From contig JAYKKT010000091.1 of assembly GCA_036023115.1 (NCBI GenBank), positions 30,885,501 through 30,949,500 of the forward strand: a stretch of DNA of 64,000 nucleotides, read 5' to 3'. Below the pieces are notes generated by a model. The model was not told the DNA's origin. It saw only the letters and a list, made by a program, of their open reading frames with translations, and did not search any database. The DNA comes from Brasenia schreberi (taxonomy: Eukaryota; Streptophyta; Magnoliopsida; Nymphaeales; Cabombaceae). Made by a program: the position numbers and the translations under genes. The first letter of the stretch is position 1, and each line of letters starts with the position of its first letter. Shown in pieces: positions 1 to 18,570 of this stretch.

Positions 1-149
1 TAATATCCAACCAAGGGTGATAGTGAAAGCGGGTCAGTAGGACAAGTTTTGGAAAATATATTTAAGGAACGACAACTTTTTCATGGAAATGGGTGAAATA
101 GGGTGCCAAACCATGTGCAGATGGGTCAGTCTTTGCAGACTGTGTTCAA

Positions 150-290
150 AACATGAGGCCACTGGGGCCGGCGATTTCGTGTTTCGGGTTGCCTTTATGT
201 TGTCTCATTTGATAGCCTTGTCAGAACAGGTCACCATGAAAACATGACTCGAGCTTTTTCGTGTCAGTTTAGATGTAGGAGCTTTCTTCT
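150..290 (+). repeat. Dispersed CGTGT-word repeat, partial copy
   Basis: The stretch starts with a GGCGATTTCGTGTTTCGGG-like block and repeats CGTGT / ACACGA-type words and GTCAGAACAGGTC. The same opening and words recur at about 2685-3030 (+) and, inverted, at 18070-18290. No coding potential is seen. It is probably a non-autonomous DNA element. The class is inferred, because no terminal repeats could be defined. Confidence 0.4.
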
Positions 291-299
291 AGTCATTCT

Positions 300-535
300 C
301 CCACACATTCACTCTTTGGGAGTCGAACCCTCCATCAGCAGCAATGGAACTAAAGTACCCTGTCATTAAGCTTACGCTCTTGGTATGAACGAGAATGAAC
401 TTTTTAATTTTATGTATTATTCATGCGCACAAAATCTCTTTAAGGTCGTTTAGCAAACCTTCTTCTTTTATGGGTACAATGGGAAAGGCCAAGCCAAGAT
501 GCATGACCTAGATATTGAACTCATGACCTTCTTCT
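300..535 (-). repeat. tRNA-derived SINE-like fragments
   Basis: Read on the minus strand, 325-340 gives GGGTTCGACTCCC, a near-perfect pol III B box, with an A-box-like TAAGCTTAATGACAGGG upstream. A second fragment at 470-535 has the reverse of a GAGTTCAA..C B box and an AGGCCAAGCC block that recurs in SINE-like copies at 18.5, 19.5 and 44.5 kb. Neither folds into an obvious complete tRNA, so SINE remnants are preferred to tRNA genes. Confidence 0.35.
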
Positions 536-539
536 TTTA

Positions 540-1780
540 TCGGATTGTAATCTCCATTGCCTGTTACATTTATTCGAATGAGTAGAAAATACAACCCGAA
601 TCCAAATAGAAATCACTCAATCAGGTATGTTTTCAGATACCAAATCAGACTGTTGAGATCCAGTGTGGGATCTGATACATACCATCCGATCTACTTCAGT
701 GGTAATTGGTTTTGTGATACTAACGATAAATCTTTGAAATTCCTAATTTTTTTATAGATGACAAGAAATACGGTTAATTCTCAACCCCGTATGGAAAACA
801 GTAATCTTTTCCAAGTATCCTTGTTAATGGAGATTCAACTATAGAGCTCATAAACGAGCACCACCAAGGTTTTTTCATGACTTGTTCGACTCAAGATCCC
901 TTTAGCGTTTATACATATATATGTGTGTGTGTGTGTGCATATATATATATGTAAATATATGTGTATATATAGATTAAATCATCCTTTATTTACATTATGG
1001 TTACCCAATAAGTTGGCTTAACATGATTTTCTAACACATGTGAACATAAAGGTTCCATATACTTAATGGGCTCATACAAGCTAAGCTGAACCAAACGTGC
1101 ACTGTTCATGCTTAACTTGTATAGTTTGATGACCCAGCTTGTGCTCTGTTTGTTTACATACAAACCAAACATAAACATGCTCGACACGAGTTGAGAGGAG
1201 CTGACATGAGCGGCTTGGTTCGTCTACTGGTTGTAGAGTAGGGGCTAATGTTCAATACTATCAATATGTTCAAGCCTATCGTTTTCTTAGTAAAGACTAA
1301 ATTCAGCAAGCCAACGGATGAAGAATTTAACCCAAGTTTTGTTTTATACATATTTATTTCATGGTTGTTGTGTATTTATTGTAATGGAACGAATAATTTG
1401 ACCCGGATCCAAGAACCAAAACAGGACCAAAAGGAGGCGGTGCAACACATCACATGCAAGAGACATGTCGATGGACACGTGGCAAGATCTGAAGCATGGA
1501 CCATTACGTGGTTTGACGGGAAAAAGGAGACATCAGGTCTGCGGGAGTCCGCACAAGAGTCCGAAATCCATTTAAACCGCGCGTGGTCGGCATTAAGAAT
1601 CTTTGATGATTCCGTCCCCACGTGCTTCCTTCCAACTCCATTTGCAGTGGTTTGGATCCCGAATCGAGTCGAATCGGGTTCGAACAGCCTCGCTCCATGC
1701 AATCTACGGCCGGACCACACTGAGATTCAAGGATGTCCGGATATCATTACGAGGCCCATATTTGGATCTTATAGTTGTGT
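540..1780. other. Non-coding stretch with a short AT/GT tract
   Basis: No gene is supported. At 915-970 there is a short (AT)n(GT)n(AT)n tract. At 1020-1250 GAGCTGAACC/GTTCATG-type words form a loose repeat also seen at 4.08, 34.4 and 45.3 kb. At 1395-1740 GGATCC/GATCC-rich words recur (also at 24.3 and 63.1 kb). A 199-codon open frame at 1248-1847 has no recognisable domain and overlaps these repeats. Confidence 0.4.
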
Positions 1781-2240
1781 TGTACATTATTATACGATAC
1801 AGGATGATACTCTATTTAGCTATTTAAGGAAGAAAAAAATGGTTTAAAATTTAGAAAAACCAATGATAGTACGATATGAATGATAATATCACAGAAGAGG
1901 CAGTTTATCGTGTGTGTTTAGCATGATATGTATCAAGAAATGAGCTAAATATCACATTAACATATATTGATCAAGGTACCCATATACGACATTATTGGAT
2001 TATGTGATATTGGATCTGGTCCCTATGCAAGAATCTCCAAACACACAGTATTTCGGGGACCTTTGTTAAATTTTAGGTTTTTATACAAATGAAATAAACC
2101 ATAATAAACTTTATGTATTAGTCAAGTCAATGTATCTGGACCGAATAATTATTGGATCGATGACAAACCATGACAATAATGGGTACAGTATTGTATAGTT
2201 GGTATCGTATCCAAGACGCTGATACCCCTATCGTATGTCA
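1780..2240. repeat. GATACG/CGTATC word-rich repeat, probably a non-autonomous hAT derivative
   Basis: Words such as TACGATAC, GTACGATATG, ATACGACAT and GTATCGTATCC cluster here without any transposase coding. The same words flank both hAT transposase remnants at 41.0-43.7 kb and 63.25 kb. A CAGTATTGTATAG block near 2187 resembles the CAGTGTTGTTT end at 63249. A deletion derivative of the same hAT group is inferred. Confidence 0.35.
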
Positions 2241-2518
2241 AAATCAAAATGAAGGCTTATTTATAAACATGTACCTTCCACTGAGATCCTGATTCTGGAC
2301 CCAATCCGATCCACTTCATTTATATACAGTGAGGGTCGTAGAATGAGATACCGCTCGTGGTGGGTTCGGGTCAGTACATGACAGGCAATTTTTTGGATCA
2401 TTACGACGTGCCCGATGTAGTGTAGCAGCCTACTCAATGATGTACTTGGACCCAACAGGATAAGGTTTATGGATCCGCTAGACAGTTCCAGATCTAGTTC
2501 ATCCGGCCTACACCTGAC

Positions 2519-2521
<3 letters not shown>

Positions 2522-2600
<79 letters not shown>
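2522..2600. repeat. Composite microsatellite (CT)n(AT)n(GT)n
   Basis: Three dinucleotide arrays abut with no spacer: CT at 2522-2556, AT at 2557-2582 and GT at 2583-2600. Long frames through it ([15 protein letters not shown]) are translation artefacts. Confidence 0.95.
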
Positions 2601-2684
2601 ATAGAATGTTTTCATATGCGGACCCACATCAGCAAAGGAGGTATATTCAAATCTCAATCAAGGAAGGATCCAAAGAACTGTCTG

Positions 2685-3050
2685 ACCCTAGGGACGGCAA
2701 TTTCGTGTTTCCGGTCATACCATTTTCTGTTTGTGTCAGAAACAGGTCATAGCAATAAGATCGATTTTCAAATTGCTTTACTTTCAGTGGACCTGAACAT
2801 AAAACTTTTCAGGTTATCTCCTTAACGAGTTTTCATTTCTGATATTATACTGTCAACGGTTTCATATTTTTCAGGTCCTAGTTGTGTTATTGCATTTAAC
2901 TTTCGTGTCAGAAACAGCTAACCCATACATCACCAGACCGCTTAGTGTTACTTTGGGAGGCATAACTACAGACTTTTCGGGTCGTGTTTACGTGAGGCTT
3001 TCTTCTCGTGTCTCATACTGCCAGCTTAGCTGATCCCACCTGATCCAAGG
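2685..3050 (+). repeat. Dispersed CGTGT-word repeat
   Basis: Opens with GGACGGCAATTTCGTGTTTCC and repeats TTTCAGGT, CGTGTCAGAAACAG and GGGTCGTGTTT words for about 350 bp. The opening block is shared with 150-290 and, inverted, with 18070-18290. No open frame of interest. Confidence 0.45.
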
Positions 3051-3302
3051 TATGCCACAAGGAAAAACCATGAACCCTTGTACGAGAGGACCGGGTTGGC
3101 AAACATATGGTGTACCGGTTCTTATGCTGAATGGCGATCCAAACAAGAAGGATTTATATAATGTAGTTCAATTAATTTCTTACTTGATTCTTTTGGCTAG
3201 ATATCTTATTATTACACACATTTCTTACTATATCGAAGTTCCTATTTTTTTCTCCCTAGTTCATTTTATTTAGTAAAGAAAATTGAACGCATGTAAATTC
3301 CT

Positions 3303-3410
3303 CTAGAGGGTGCCCTAATGGTCTTAGATCACGCAATGTGGGTCTTGGAGATCAAATCCCGCACCTGCTATGCACCCACTCTGGTATAACCCACCCGCTT
3401 CCACCTACAT
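3303..3410 (+). repeat. SINE-like fragment with degenerate B box
   Basis: GGGTGCCCTAATGGTCTTAG followed about 35 bp later by GGAGATCAAATCCCGC resembles a tRNA-derived A box and B box pair. It is followed by AT-rich sequence. No complete tRNA cloverleaf is apparent. Confidence 0.3.
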
Positions 3411-6522
<3,112 letters not shown>

Positions 6523-6526
6523 CTGT

Positions 6527-6610
<84 letters not shown>
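6523..6610. repeat. Composite microsatellite (GT)n(GA)n
   Basis: GT at 6524-6562 changes directly to GA at 6563-6610. It lies about 350 bp beyond the cornichon stop codon, outside the coding sequence. Confidence 0.95.
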
Positions 6611-6614
<4 letters not shown>

Positions 6615-6958
6615 ACCATATTCAACCGAAAGTGATGATGATTACCTAAGGATGAAGGTCATGCACAAAGTTTGGTGTTAGTTGAAAATATTCAAGGAGT
6701 TTATGGTACAGATTGTTCTAATTGCTTTGACAACGTATTCCAATAGGACAATTGGGGCGTAGATAAATGCATTTCCAAGCTATTCCTAAATGAGAAACTG
6801 ATGCAGGCATGGAAAAAATTTCTGTAGTTTGTCAAATAACTGCAATTCAAGAGTCAATTAACATGAAGGGCGAAAGCAATCATCTGAACACCAAAAGCCA
6901 ATTACTGCCTCCACGTCAACGTGTCTTTTGAGTATCAAGTAGGGTGGGTGTTCAAAAA

Positions 6959-9900
6959 TCAAAAGACCTCTCCCTCGTCTGCTTCAACAAGTGCATTCAC
7001 TGCTGATGCAACAAGCCTACAGAGAACAAATATGAGTGAGAGAGAGAGAGACATGTATAGCAATGAACATAAGCATGAGCAAACTTCATGTTGGTGCAGT
7101 TTATATTTTGCATAATGGTGATGGCTTTGGCAGAAGCCTACAAGACGGTCGGATATCTAACAAAAGAAGACGATGGATAATTAAATAAATTGTATTGATT
7201 CATGGTGCCTTCCCTTTCAAACTCTACAGAATCCAACCAAGTCTTTAATGGTCTTGGTCACATGATGCTTAATATGTCTGCCTTGTTCACAACCCTAAAC
7301 AGATAAAGGAGAAACCACCTACAAGCATCGGACAAAATCTTTCTTGTACCTTGCGTGACATTGGTAATTTGTAACATCTCTACCTCATTTTAAACCCTAC
7401 AAGAAAGGCGAAAGCCACCTATAACATGAAAAGGAATTAAAAAACCGGCATGCCTTTAACTGGCAATTCCATTGATTCAGCTGACCAGTGATTATTAATG
7501 CGCAACTGATTCACCTTTTTATACGGCACATACACATATGCCCAGCAAGTTCGACTCATCAGCAATATAAGTTCCAGCTTGCATTTCCGCATCAACATAT
7601 GCATCGGCCTACATGCATGATGCAATTTTTCCAATTGTGGCAGGTTATTGTTTAAATGAAAATCTAGAGAAGGTATTCATTGATATGCTGTTGAGATTTT
7701 CTACTATGATCTGTGTTGACTTTTTCATGTGAACACTTTTTCATTCAAAAATCGCCACCCAAATGTTAGCTATCACCTGAACGCATACTACTTAATTGAA
7801 ACAGCCACATCTTATGAAATCTCAATTAATTCAGACATGTGAGAGTGCCATTTTCAATTCCCAAGGATAAATATTATATTATGTACTCTCCCACTTGGTT
7901 TCATCATGGTTGGCCTTAATGTTTCTCCTAATTCTAGGCACAACAGCCAAAGAAAAATACATAGCATGAGAAAAGCAGGTTTCACTCTAGGAATTATTTA
8001 GAACTAGATTTCTACATAGATGATGAAATACTCAAGTGATACCCCGCACCAACTGGGGGTTGAACCCAGGATGCCAATACCACAGACACACCACCTCTAC
8101 CATGCAAGCAACCACCAAAGTGGTACCTTTTAAATAACTCCAAACCTGGAAATCTATAACAGAAACTGGTACAACTGATCAGACAGTAAAGGTACAGACA
8201 GAAGAATATTTGCCAGCACAATATAGAAAACAAACCTGTATATTATAATGAAGAAAACACTCAAATAGAAAACCAGTTTGATTATTCGATACTTCTTCTC
8301 ACTGTCAAGCAAACTGAAAATCTCTGTAACATCGATAAGATGCCTTCTCCTCATGTATCTGGACCAAAGAAAGCAAATGAGGAGTCAAGAGAGAAATTGC
8401 TGGTAAATCAAAAGAGATGCCAGTGTAAAATATTGCCATGAAAGCAATTAACTGCATAATAAGGAGAAGAAATGCAAGATCCGAGATATAACTAGCATCA
8501 GACATTCAAACCACTCAAGGAAAAGGAAATGTTTCAGTGTTGGAACCATCAAAGACTTTATATCATGTGACATGCACAAAATCAGCGGTCTATTCCAAAC
8601 CCGACAACTTTGAATTGGCAATGGAAACCGATGCGCATTTGAATTGTGGGCACCTGTCGCGTTTCATATGCGGCTGCTTGTGCAACACCCCCTAAACTCC
8701 AAAAGTACATCATCTTACAACATATAGCAACTCTTGAAATACTGCATAAGACACCTATTTGCCAAGCACAATATTTTCCCTTCAAATTTTAAATGATAAG
8801 AATATGATTTACAACTTGCATGAATGAATTTCAGAACTTTATTTTTTCTGGTTTTCAGTTTCAGGAAAAAAGATTTCAAGTTTCCACATCAAGCCTTCAA
8901 ACATCCAACTTCATTAGCCAATAACCAGACCCTAACCTTAGAAACATCAAAGGAGATAGGCATGCCATGTAAACAAAAAAGAGTTGTAAATTTTTTCATG
9001 ATAAGACAATATAGAGCTTCAATTGCGGTTTAGGACTAGTGATCAACAATTAGTTCGTTATGGAAAACATGGCTCTCCTAGGAAGAAAACAGCTTTGGAA
9101 AGTGAAGAACCAAAGTTGATCCTACAAAATTCCTCAGCTTTCAGGAAAATAAACTTACAGCTAAAACTAGTTAAGAATATGCATTAAACTATAATAGGAG
9201 TCACCTAAATCCAGGAAAAGAATAAAAGGAAAAGATTATCATCATGAAGCAATGCGTGAACTTACAATCTCACATGATAGTAGGTAACCGGTGCCGTCAG
9301 CAGAAACATGAACCAATGCCATGTCAGGAGAAACATTGCAGACAATGCCCCTTGGATCGCAAACTCAGGGATCACCCATTTGTTTATACGGGAAGATGAG
9401 TCAAACGGATTAATGTAGTCGAACTCCAAATCAGATAAGGAAATGAGCTGAAACCATCAATTTACTTCCCCTCAGTGGATTCAATTTTCAAAGTATTCAA
9501 ACAATCAACAGATATTAGCTTGCAAACATAACAAAAGAACCATACAAAACAAGAAAAACACCATAGAACAGCATAGGTCCGACAATTACATAAAGTATAT
9601 AAACAGCGGATAGAAGTCACAATATACAAACGCTCAACCAAATCTGCGCACCATGAGCGCAAATCCAATTCATTTTCTCGCTTCCTACTCAATTTCAATC
9701 GCACAGCAAAACTACATTACCAAACCACAAACAAGAAAAGCAAGAACTTCTCTCTTACTTCAGAAACTTCAAAGATCGAACACTTAATTTGAAACCCATC
9801 AAGCAAAAGGGAGAAGACACTGAATCTTGAATCAAGACACGAGATTGGGAACAAAAAGAAAATGAAAACATTCATCATTCAACCAACTAATTTGTCTATT

Positions 9901-10003
9901 AAATAAAGAAGACAGAGATATTCGTTACTTGGTAAACAAGAACGCCGAGGAGTGAAATGGAGACCGCGAAGCAGACGAGCCAAAAGATAACTTCCCACGC
10001 CAT
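6959..10003 (-). CDS. CNIH: Cornichon family ER cargo receptor, four exons
   Basis: Cornichon proteins load membrane cargo into COPII vesicles at the ER. Four exons were assembled: 10003-9929, 9447-9266, 8358-8236 and 7016-6959, with GT-AG introns in phases 0, 2 and 2, giving 145 aa, the normal plant length. Residues 1-8 read MAWEVIFW. The family block DLEFDYINPF lies at 31-40, PEFAIQG at 52-58, RRHLIDVTEIF at 90-100 and EKKYRIIKL at 106-114. Membrane segments are predicted near 4-24, 53-82 and 113-137, and the tail is acidic (EADEGEVF). IFSLL at 99-103 sits where yeast Erv14 has its IFRTL cargo motif. The last exon was placed because AG|GCTTGTTGC restores the YRLV block; reading past exon 3 gives an unrelated tail. 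No lesion was seen, so the gene looks functional. Confidence 0.93.
8036..8127 (-). repeat. tRNA-derived SINE-like insertion in cornichon intron 3
   Basis: On the minus strand there is an A-box-like TGGTAGAGGTGG and, about 40 bp on, a perfect B-box-like GGGTTCAACCCC. It lies inside intron 3 (7017-8235) of the cornichon gene, in the same orientation as the gene. No complete tRNA fold is obvious. Confidence 0.5.
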
Positions 10004-10230
10004 GAAATAGATTTGGGGCTAGAAGTCGCAGATACCCAACATTCCTCTCAGCGACAAATTGCGAAAACAAGGGAGAATGGACGAGAAATGGGGTAATCTA
10101 TCTCTCTCTCTCTCAGCGTGTGTGTGCGCTTCCGACCGAGTAACTGCGATAGGCAAGCGAAAGCGTTCTTTTCCCCCCCTTTAGTACATTGGCCGCTGCT
10201 TTTGGGTTCAGAATTTCTTGTAGACGATGA

Positions 10231-10238
10231 TATTTATA
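10231..10238 (-). promoter_or_regulatory. Candidate TATA box of the cornichon gene
   Basis: On the minus strand this reads TATAAATA, about 228 bp upstream of the cornichon ATG. A CT-rich leader (10100-10115) lies between them, typical of plant 5' UTRs. The call rests on motif and position only. Confidence 0.45.
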
Positions 10239-11447
10239 GGAATTTACGTTGCAGCGCCCTTCTTTTAAACTACCCCAAAATAAGGTTCTTAGTTTTCTGG
10301 AAACAACTGTTAACAGCTGGAAGCCGTTAAATCGAAAATTATATTCTTTACAGTTTGCCTCCTCATTCCTATATATAATATATGTGTTCACCGGATCTTT
10401 TCGCTTAGAGCGTTTCTTTTCTTTTTCCTTTCATGATCTACTTGGAAGTGGGAACCGCTCTCTTTAAAGATGTAATACTTTGTTCCTTTCAAATATTAAA
10501 TCCTTTTGTTTCAGCGAAAGCTTTCGCACTAGGCACCAAAATGGGCACTCATGATTTTCTCAATTTCGTGTTGCCTTCTTCGTGAGATTTGTTTTGTGTG
10601 GTTCTCATCTTGTGCAAAACACCACCCAAAGTGCGTAAAAAATTGTCTTTGATTTGCTGATTGTTGTTTTTGGTTGAGAATATGTAGATCTGAATGGTTT
10701 TGCCATATTCATGAGCAAAGTGTTTCTTTATTATCACTTTTGAATGATAAAGTTGTTTTCATGAACCATTTATGAGGCCAAAGTATGCACGAAAATGCAC
10801 ATACTCATTGTTCTGTATGTAATTATGGTTGTGATGAGGCCGAGAACCTCACGGTGGAGATCAAGGTCGAGTGTCGGATTATTGATAAAGTTCTCAAGAC
10901 GAAACCTGTTTTAGAGACTCATGATTAGGTGCTTATTGTTAGTCCTTTGGTTGTTCTATGTTTTTTCTTTTGATTTTTATATGAAAATGATTGGTTTTTG
11001 CTAACAAAGAATATGATACTCCTTTTTTAGTTTTCTGTATTCTAATAAGTAACTCTGTTCGTTCTTAGCTGCTGCAAGAGTGTTGATAATGAAATTTTTG
11101 ATGGCTGTAATTTTAAGGGATGAATTAGATTTTTTCTTATTGCAAGAGATGGTTCATGATGAAACTTGTATGTTCTCGTATAAAATTTGTGATAAAACAG
11201 GAGATTGCGAGCTGAAATACTGTTTCTTATTCGATTATGAATGAATTGCATGGTTTTGTTTCTCGGGTAAATTTTTGCAACATGAGTATGATTCTTATCT
11301 TGGTGATTGTTTCTTGAACAGTTTGATACTTCATTTTTGGAGTCATTGAAGAGGCTGCGATTGAAGGAACTCTTTGTTGATATTTTGAAGGTGATCATAG
11401 TTTTGGTCTATTGTCTTTCCTATTTAGCTTGCATAGGTTACACTAAA
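10239..11447. other. Intergenic stretch with one coding-like fragment
   Basis: No gene is supported. At about 10838-10927 the plus strand reads AENLTVEIKVECRIIDKVL then KTKPVLETHD before a stop. The codon composition is GC-richer than the surroundings and may be an exon relic, but I recognise no family. The rest is T-rich and featureless. Confidence 0.3.
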
Positions 11448-12960
11448 GTGGACAACAAAAAACAACTAAGCCTTTTCCCATACTAAACGGGGTCCGCTAC
11501 ATGGATTCTTTATTTTTACATAGCCCTGTCATGTGCTATATTAGCAGATAACTCAACATAAGATAAATCATTCTTTATTGTTTCTTCCCAATACTTTTGT
11601 TGTCGTCCTCTACCTCTTTTAATACTTCCAAAATCTAGTTTTTCATACCTTTTTATATGTGTTTCTTTTGATCTTCTTTCTATATGTCCAAACTATCTTA
11701 AACAATATTTTCTCATTTTTATCCTCTATTGGTGTCACTTCTATTTTGTTTCTAATAACCTCATTATGTATACGGTCTTTCCTTATATGACCACTCATCC
11801 ATATCAACATCTTCATTTTTATCACAGACATCTTTTGTACATGTTGATGATTATTTGCCCAACACTCATAACCATAAAAGATGACAGGTCTAATTGGTGG
11901 TCTATAATATTTACCTTTTAACTTTAATGGTATCTTATTATCACAAAGAATACCTGATGCTCCTCTCCATTTTAACCAACCTGCAATAATTCTATGCATA
12001 ACATCTCTATCAATTCTTCTATCACTCTGAAAAATGGACCCTATGTATTTAAAACTTTTCTTTTGGGATGTAATATGTACCAATTTTAATTTCTATATCC
12101 TCTGAAATAACCAAATGATCAAACTTACATTCCATATATTTTGTTTAAGCCTATACTTTCTAATGTTTCTCTCCATAGTTCCAATTTTCTATTAACTTTT
12201 TCCTTATACTTGTCCACTAACACAATGTCATCTACAAATAACATACACCAAGGTATTTTATCTTGAATATGTTTTGTTAACTTATCAATGACTATTATAA
12301 TTAAGTATGGACTTAAAGTTGATCCTTGATTAACTCAATATTAACTTAAAAGAAGTTTGTCATTCCTTCATGAATCCTTACACATGTTTTTGCACCATCG
12401 TACATGTCTCTTGAGAGGTTTATGTATGTCAATGGGATACCTCTTTTTTCTAAGGTTCTCAAAAGAACATCCCTTGGTACTCTATCGTAAGTTTTTTCTA
12501 GATCGATAAATATCATATGAAGGTCTTTCTTTTTTGCTCTAAAATGTTCCATAAAACGTCTCAAAAGGTGAATTGCTTCAACAGTAGATTTGTCTGGCAT
12601 GAATCCAAATTGGTTATGTGTTGTACTCGATACTTGTCTTAACCTACGTTTGATAATTCTTTCCCATAATTTCATAGTATGGCTCATTAACTTGGTACCT
12701 TATAATTCATACAATTCTGAATGTCTCTCTTGTTTTTGTATATGGGTATAAGTGTACTCGCTCTCTATTTCTCAGGCATCTTTTGGTTTCTCTATATTTC
12801 ATTAAATAGTCTGGTGAGCCAAGTGATTCCCGTATCTCTTAGCATTTTCCAAACTTCTATAAGGATATTGTTTGGTCCTATCGATTTACCACACTTCATA
12901 TGTTTAAGAGCCTCTTTGGCTTCATTAAAGTGAAATTCTCATCAATTTTTGTCAATTTTT
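11448..12960 (-). mobile_element. 5'-truncated RTE-type LINE, copy 1
   Basis: The minus strand carries reverse-transcriptase and C-terminal segments matching the LINE at 35.9-38.9 kb: [49 protein letters not shown] and MLIWMSGHIRKDRIHNEV. The 3' end at 11448-11500 has the family terminus, seen on the plus strand as AACAACTAAGCC and a CCATACTAAACGGGG-type block. It corresponds to about 37.44-38.94 kb of the longer copy. Multiple frameshifts and stops mean it is dead. Confidence 0.88.
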
Positions 12961-13342
12961 TTTAGGTTACAGAGATTGGAAAAACTAGTAGTATATTGAA
13001 GAACCATACATTTAAAGAGATTAAAAATTTTGCAAGGACTTTTATAAGGTACATTATTATTGTTTCTATCCTTTTAACTGTGACTAGTGTTCATTGATCG
13101 TTGTTTGTAAAGAGATCAATGGGTTTCACTATGGTTGGTACTCTTGTTCTTTAAGCTACTTCTAATTAAGCATAGGTGTCTTAGTAGCATGGAAGATATC
13201 ATAAGCAACCTTTTAATCTTTGGTTATTTAGGTGACTCTTTTAAGTCTGTTAATCCTTCTACTATAGATGAGGAAGAAGGACTATCGAAATTCATCAAAT
13301 ACCTATTTCTTGAAGTTTGATTCAAATAGGGTAACCTTTCTT

Positions 13343-13500
13343 ATTACAACAACTACAACTAAGCCTTTTTCCATGCTAGATGGGGTAAGCTACATGGATT
13401 CTTTGTTTTCAGAGAGCCCTATCATGTGTCATGCTAACAATTAACTCAATATAAACTAGATCATTCTTTATACTTTCTTTCCAACACTTTATAGAGTATT
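13343..13500 (-). mobile_element. 3'-end stub of an RTE-type LINE, copy 2
   Basis: ACAACTAAGCC, CATGCTAGATGGGG and CTACATGGATTCTTTG repeat the terminal block seen at 11448 and 26690. Only about 150 bp of the 3' end is present, in the same orientation as copy 1. It is probably a separate, severely 5'-truncated insertion. Confidence 0.75.
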
Positions 13501-14460
13501 TTTTATTAATTTTTTCGAAAATAAAAATTTCATGAAAGACTAGTTTGACTTTTAGCTCGGAATAAAAATTTTCTAAGATAAGCATTACGGTGCATGACTT
13601 ATTTAAGGGTTGTTTTACCTTACTTAGGATAACTCTCTATCGGGTGATAAAGATATGGGCATGTTCACCTATCTTATGTTTGGTATCCCTAATGGTAGAT
13701 AGGATCGGGGTGCCTATATATTGTAACTAAATCTTTCCATGAAGGATGTGACTAGGTCTTCAAATATTCTACTTAGGTTTTGACTAGCCATCCACCCAGA
13801 GGCTTGATAGAATCTTACCTTTTCTTAATTGCTCTCCCCATGAATAGTTAGTTATAGGTGAGAATTTGGATCTCCTTTTTTGTCGAGTTGATGAAACTCG
13901 GGTATGCATCATTACTATCCGTTTCATAATCTAATGATAGAAAATATCTTATCTGGTATCTTTTTTTCTTGTTTGTGCTCCTCCTCAAGTATTTTTGGTA
14001 GATCCTTCTTACCTCTTTTTCATGTAAGTTAGTTCTCATTGGTAATAAAACTCTTTTATGGTGAACTTTGGCTATGGATGATTTCCTTTTGATCTCTATC
14101 TCATTGCTCCTCTCAGTTTACTTATAATCAAAGTTGTTTTGGTATGAGTTGATTTCTTCTTGGGTTTATGTTCTCTTTTTTCCTTTTCTAGTTTCATGAA
14201 TTGATTCTCAAATTGGGCTTGTTTGAGTTGATTCCTTAGAAACCAGTTCGGCTTCGTAATCTCAAGATGAAACCTTAAGTGAATGATTTCTAGAATGGCT
14301 AGACTTAGGTTGAAGAGATTGTTTGTTAAAAGCAGTTGCATCCTCTATGAGTTCATGATCTATAGGCTTTTTGGATTCGAGAGTATCATAAGACACAAAC
14401 AAAACCTTATCTTTGGATCGGGTTTGATACGGTTGTGAAGACATAATGATTTTTTTAATC
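13501..14460 (-). mobile_element. Possible gag/leader fragment of an LTR retroelement
   Basis: Overlapping short minus-strand frames (14444-14262, 14341-14096, 14039-13848) give Lys/Arg/Gln-rich peptides such as MSSQPYQTRSKDK and KLEKEKREHKPKKKSTH that look gag-like but match no named domain by eye. Upstream on the same strand (about 14690-14725) is TTTTGGCACGCCTGGTGAGA, a phrase I associate with the leader of plant Ty3/gypsy elements. No protease, RT or integrase motif was found. Identification is tentative. Confidence 0.3.
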
Positions 14461-18039
<3,579 letters not shown>

Positions 18040-18300
18040 AATCCATATTTGTATCCCACCCACAGTGACAAAAATAAGCTGATTCCATTTTGGTTGAACT
18101 GTTTTGACACGATACGGAACAAGACTTTCAGATACAACACGAAAACCCAAGAAGAACGTGACACTCCTAGTTGTGATACTGAAAGACTGGGTTATGCTGA
18201 AGCTGACTTACTTTTTACACAAACACCAAATGAAGACACAACACGAACATTCCGGAAATTGCCATCCTCCCCTACGAGAAGGTGTAAAGGGGATGATGAC
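18040..18300 (-). repeat. Dispersed CGTGT-word repeat, inverted copy
   Basis: On the minus strand it reads GGATGGCAATTTCCGG, then CGTGTTGTGTC, GGTGTTTGTGT, GGGTTTTCGTGTTG and ATCGTGTCAAAACAG. The words and order resemble the copies at 150-290 and 2685-3050. Open frames across it are incidental. Confidence 0.45.
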
Positions 18301-18479
18301 CTATATTTACACAATTAGTTGGACTGAGCTTTCACTTACCTGATGAGTGTGAGGATTTTCGGATATGGACTTCATCTCGTTCTCCAACAAAGACATTTAT
18401 TAATAAAAAGTTTAAGATAAATATCTTCATTAAGATTCTATTGAAACCAATTGGAACATTAATATAGAAAACCTCCTTG

Positions 18480-18570
18480 CTAGGATCTTCACTTTTCTGT
18501 ACAAAGGGGAGGCCAAAGCCAGATTCAGGCCCAGCTGGTAACGAACTCATGACCTTGAACTTGTGGGTGG
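18480..18570 (-). repeat. SINE-like copy
   Basis: The minus strand gives CATGAGTTCGTTACCAGC (B box region) followed by CTGGCTTTGGCCTCCCC. The same order (GAGTTCGATTACC ... GGCTTCGGCCTC) occurs at 44465-44600, and on the plus strand at 19448-19560. Confidence 0.5.

Noticed and set aside
1248..1847. 199-codon plus-strand open frame
   Set aside because: No recognisable domain, overlaps several shadow frames and GATCC-word repeats, no splice or promoter context.
8154..8354. Cornichon C terminus as read straight through from exon 3 to 8154
   Set aside because: The tail after YR is unlike the family, whereas splicing at 8236 to 7016 gives the expected LVASAVNALVE and an acidic end.
12346..12687. 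Reverse-transcriptase frames at 11.4-12.9, 26.9-27.6 and 54.8-56.2 kb as genes
   Set aside because: They are broken fragments of one LINE family; annotated as mobile-element remnants.
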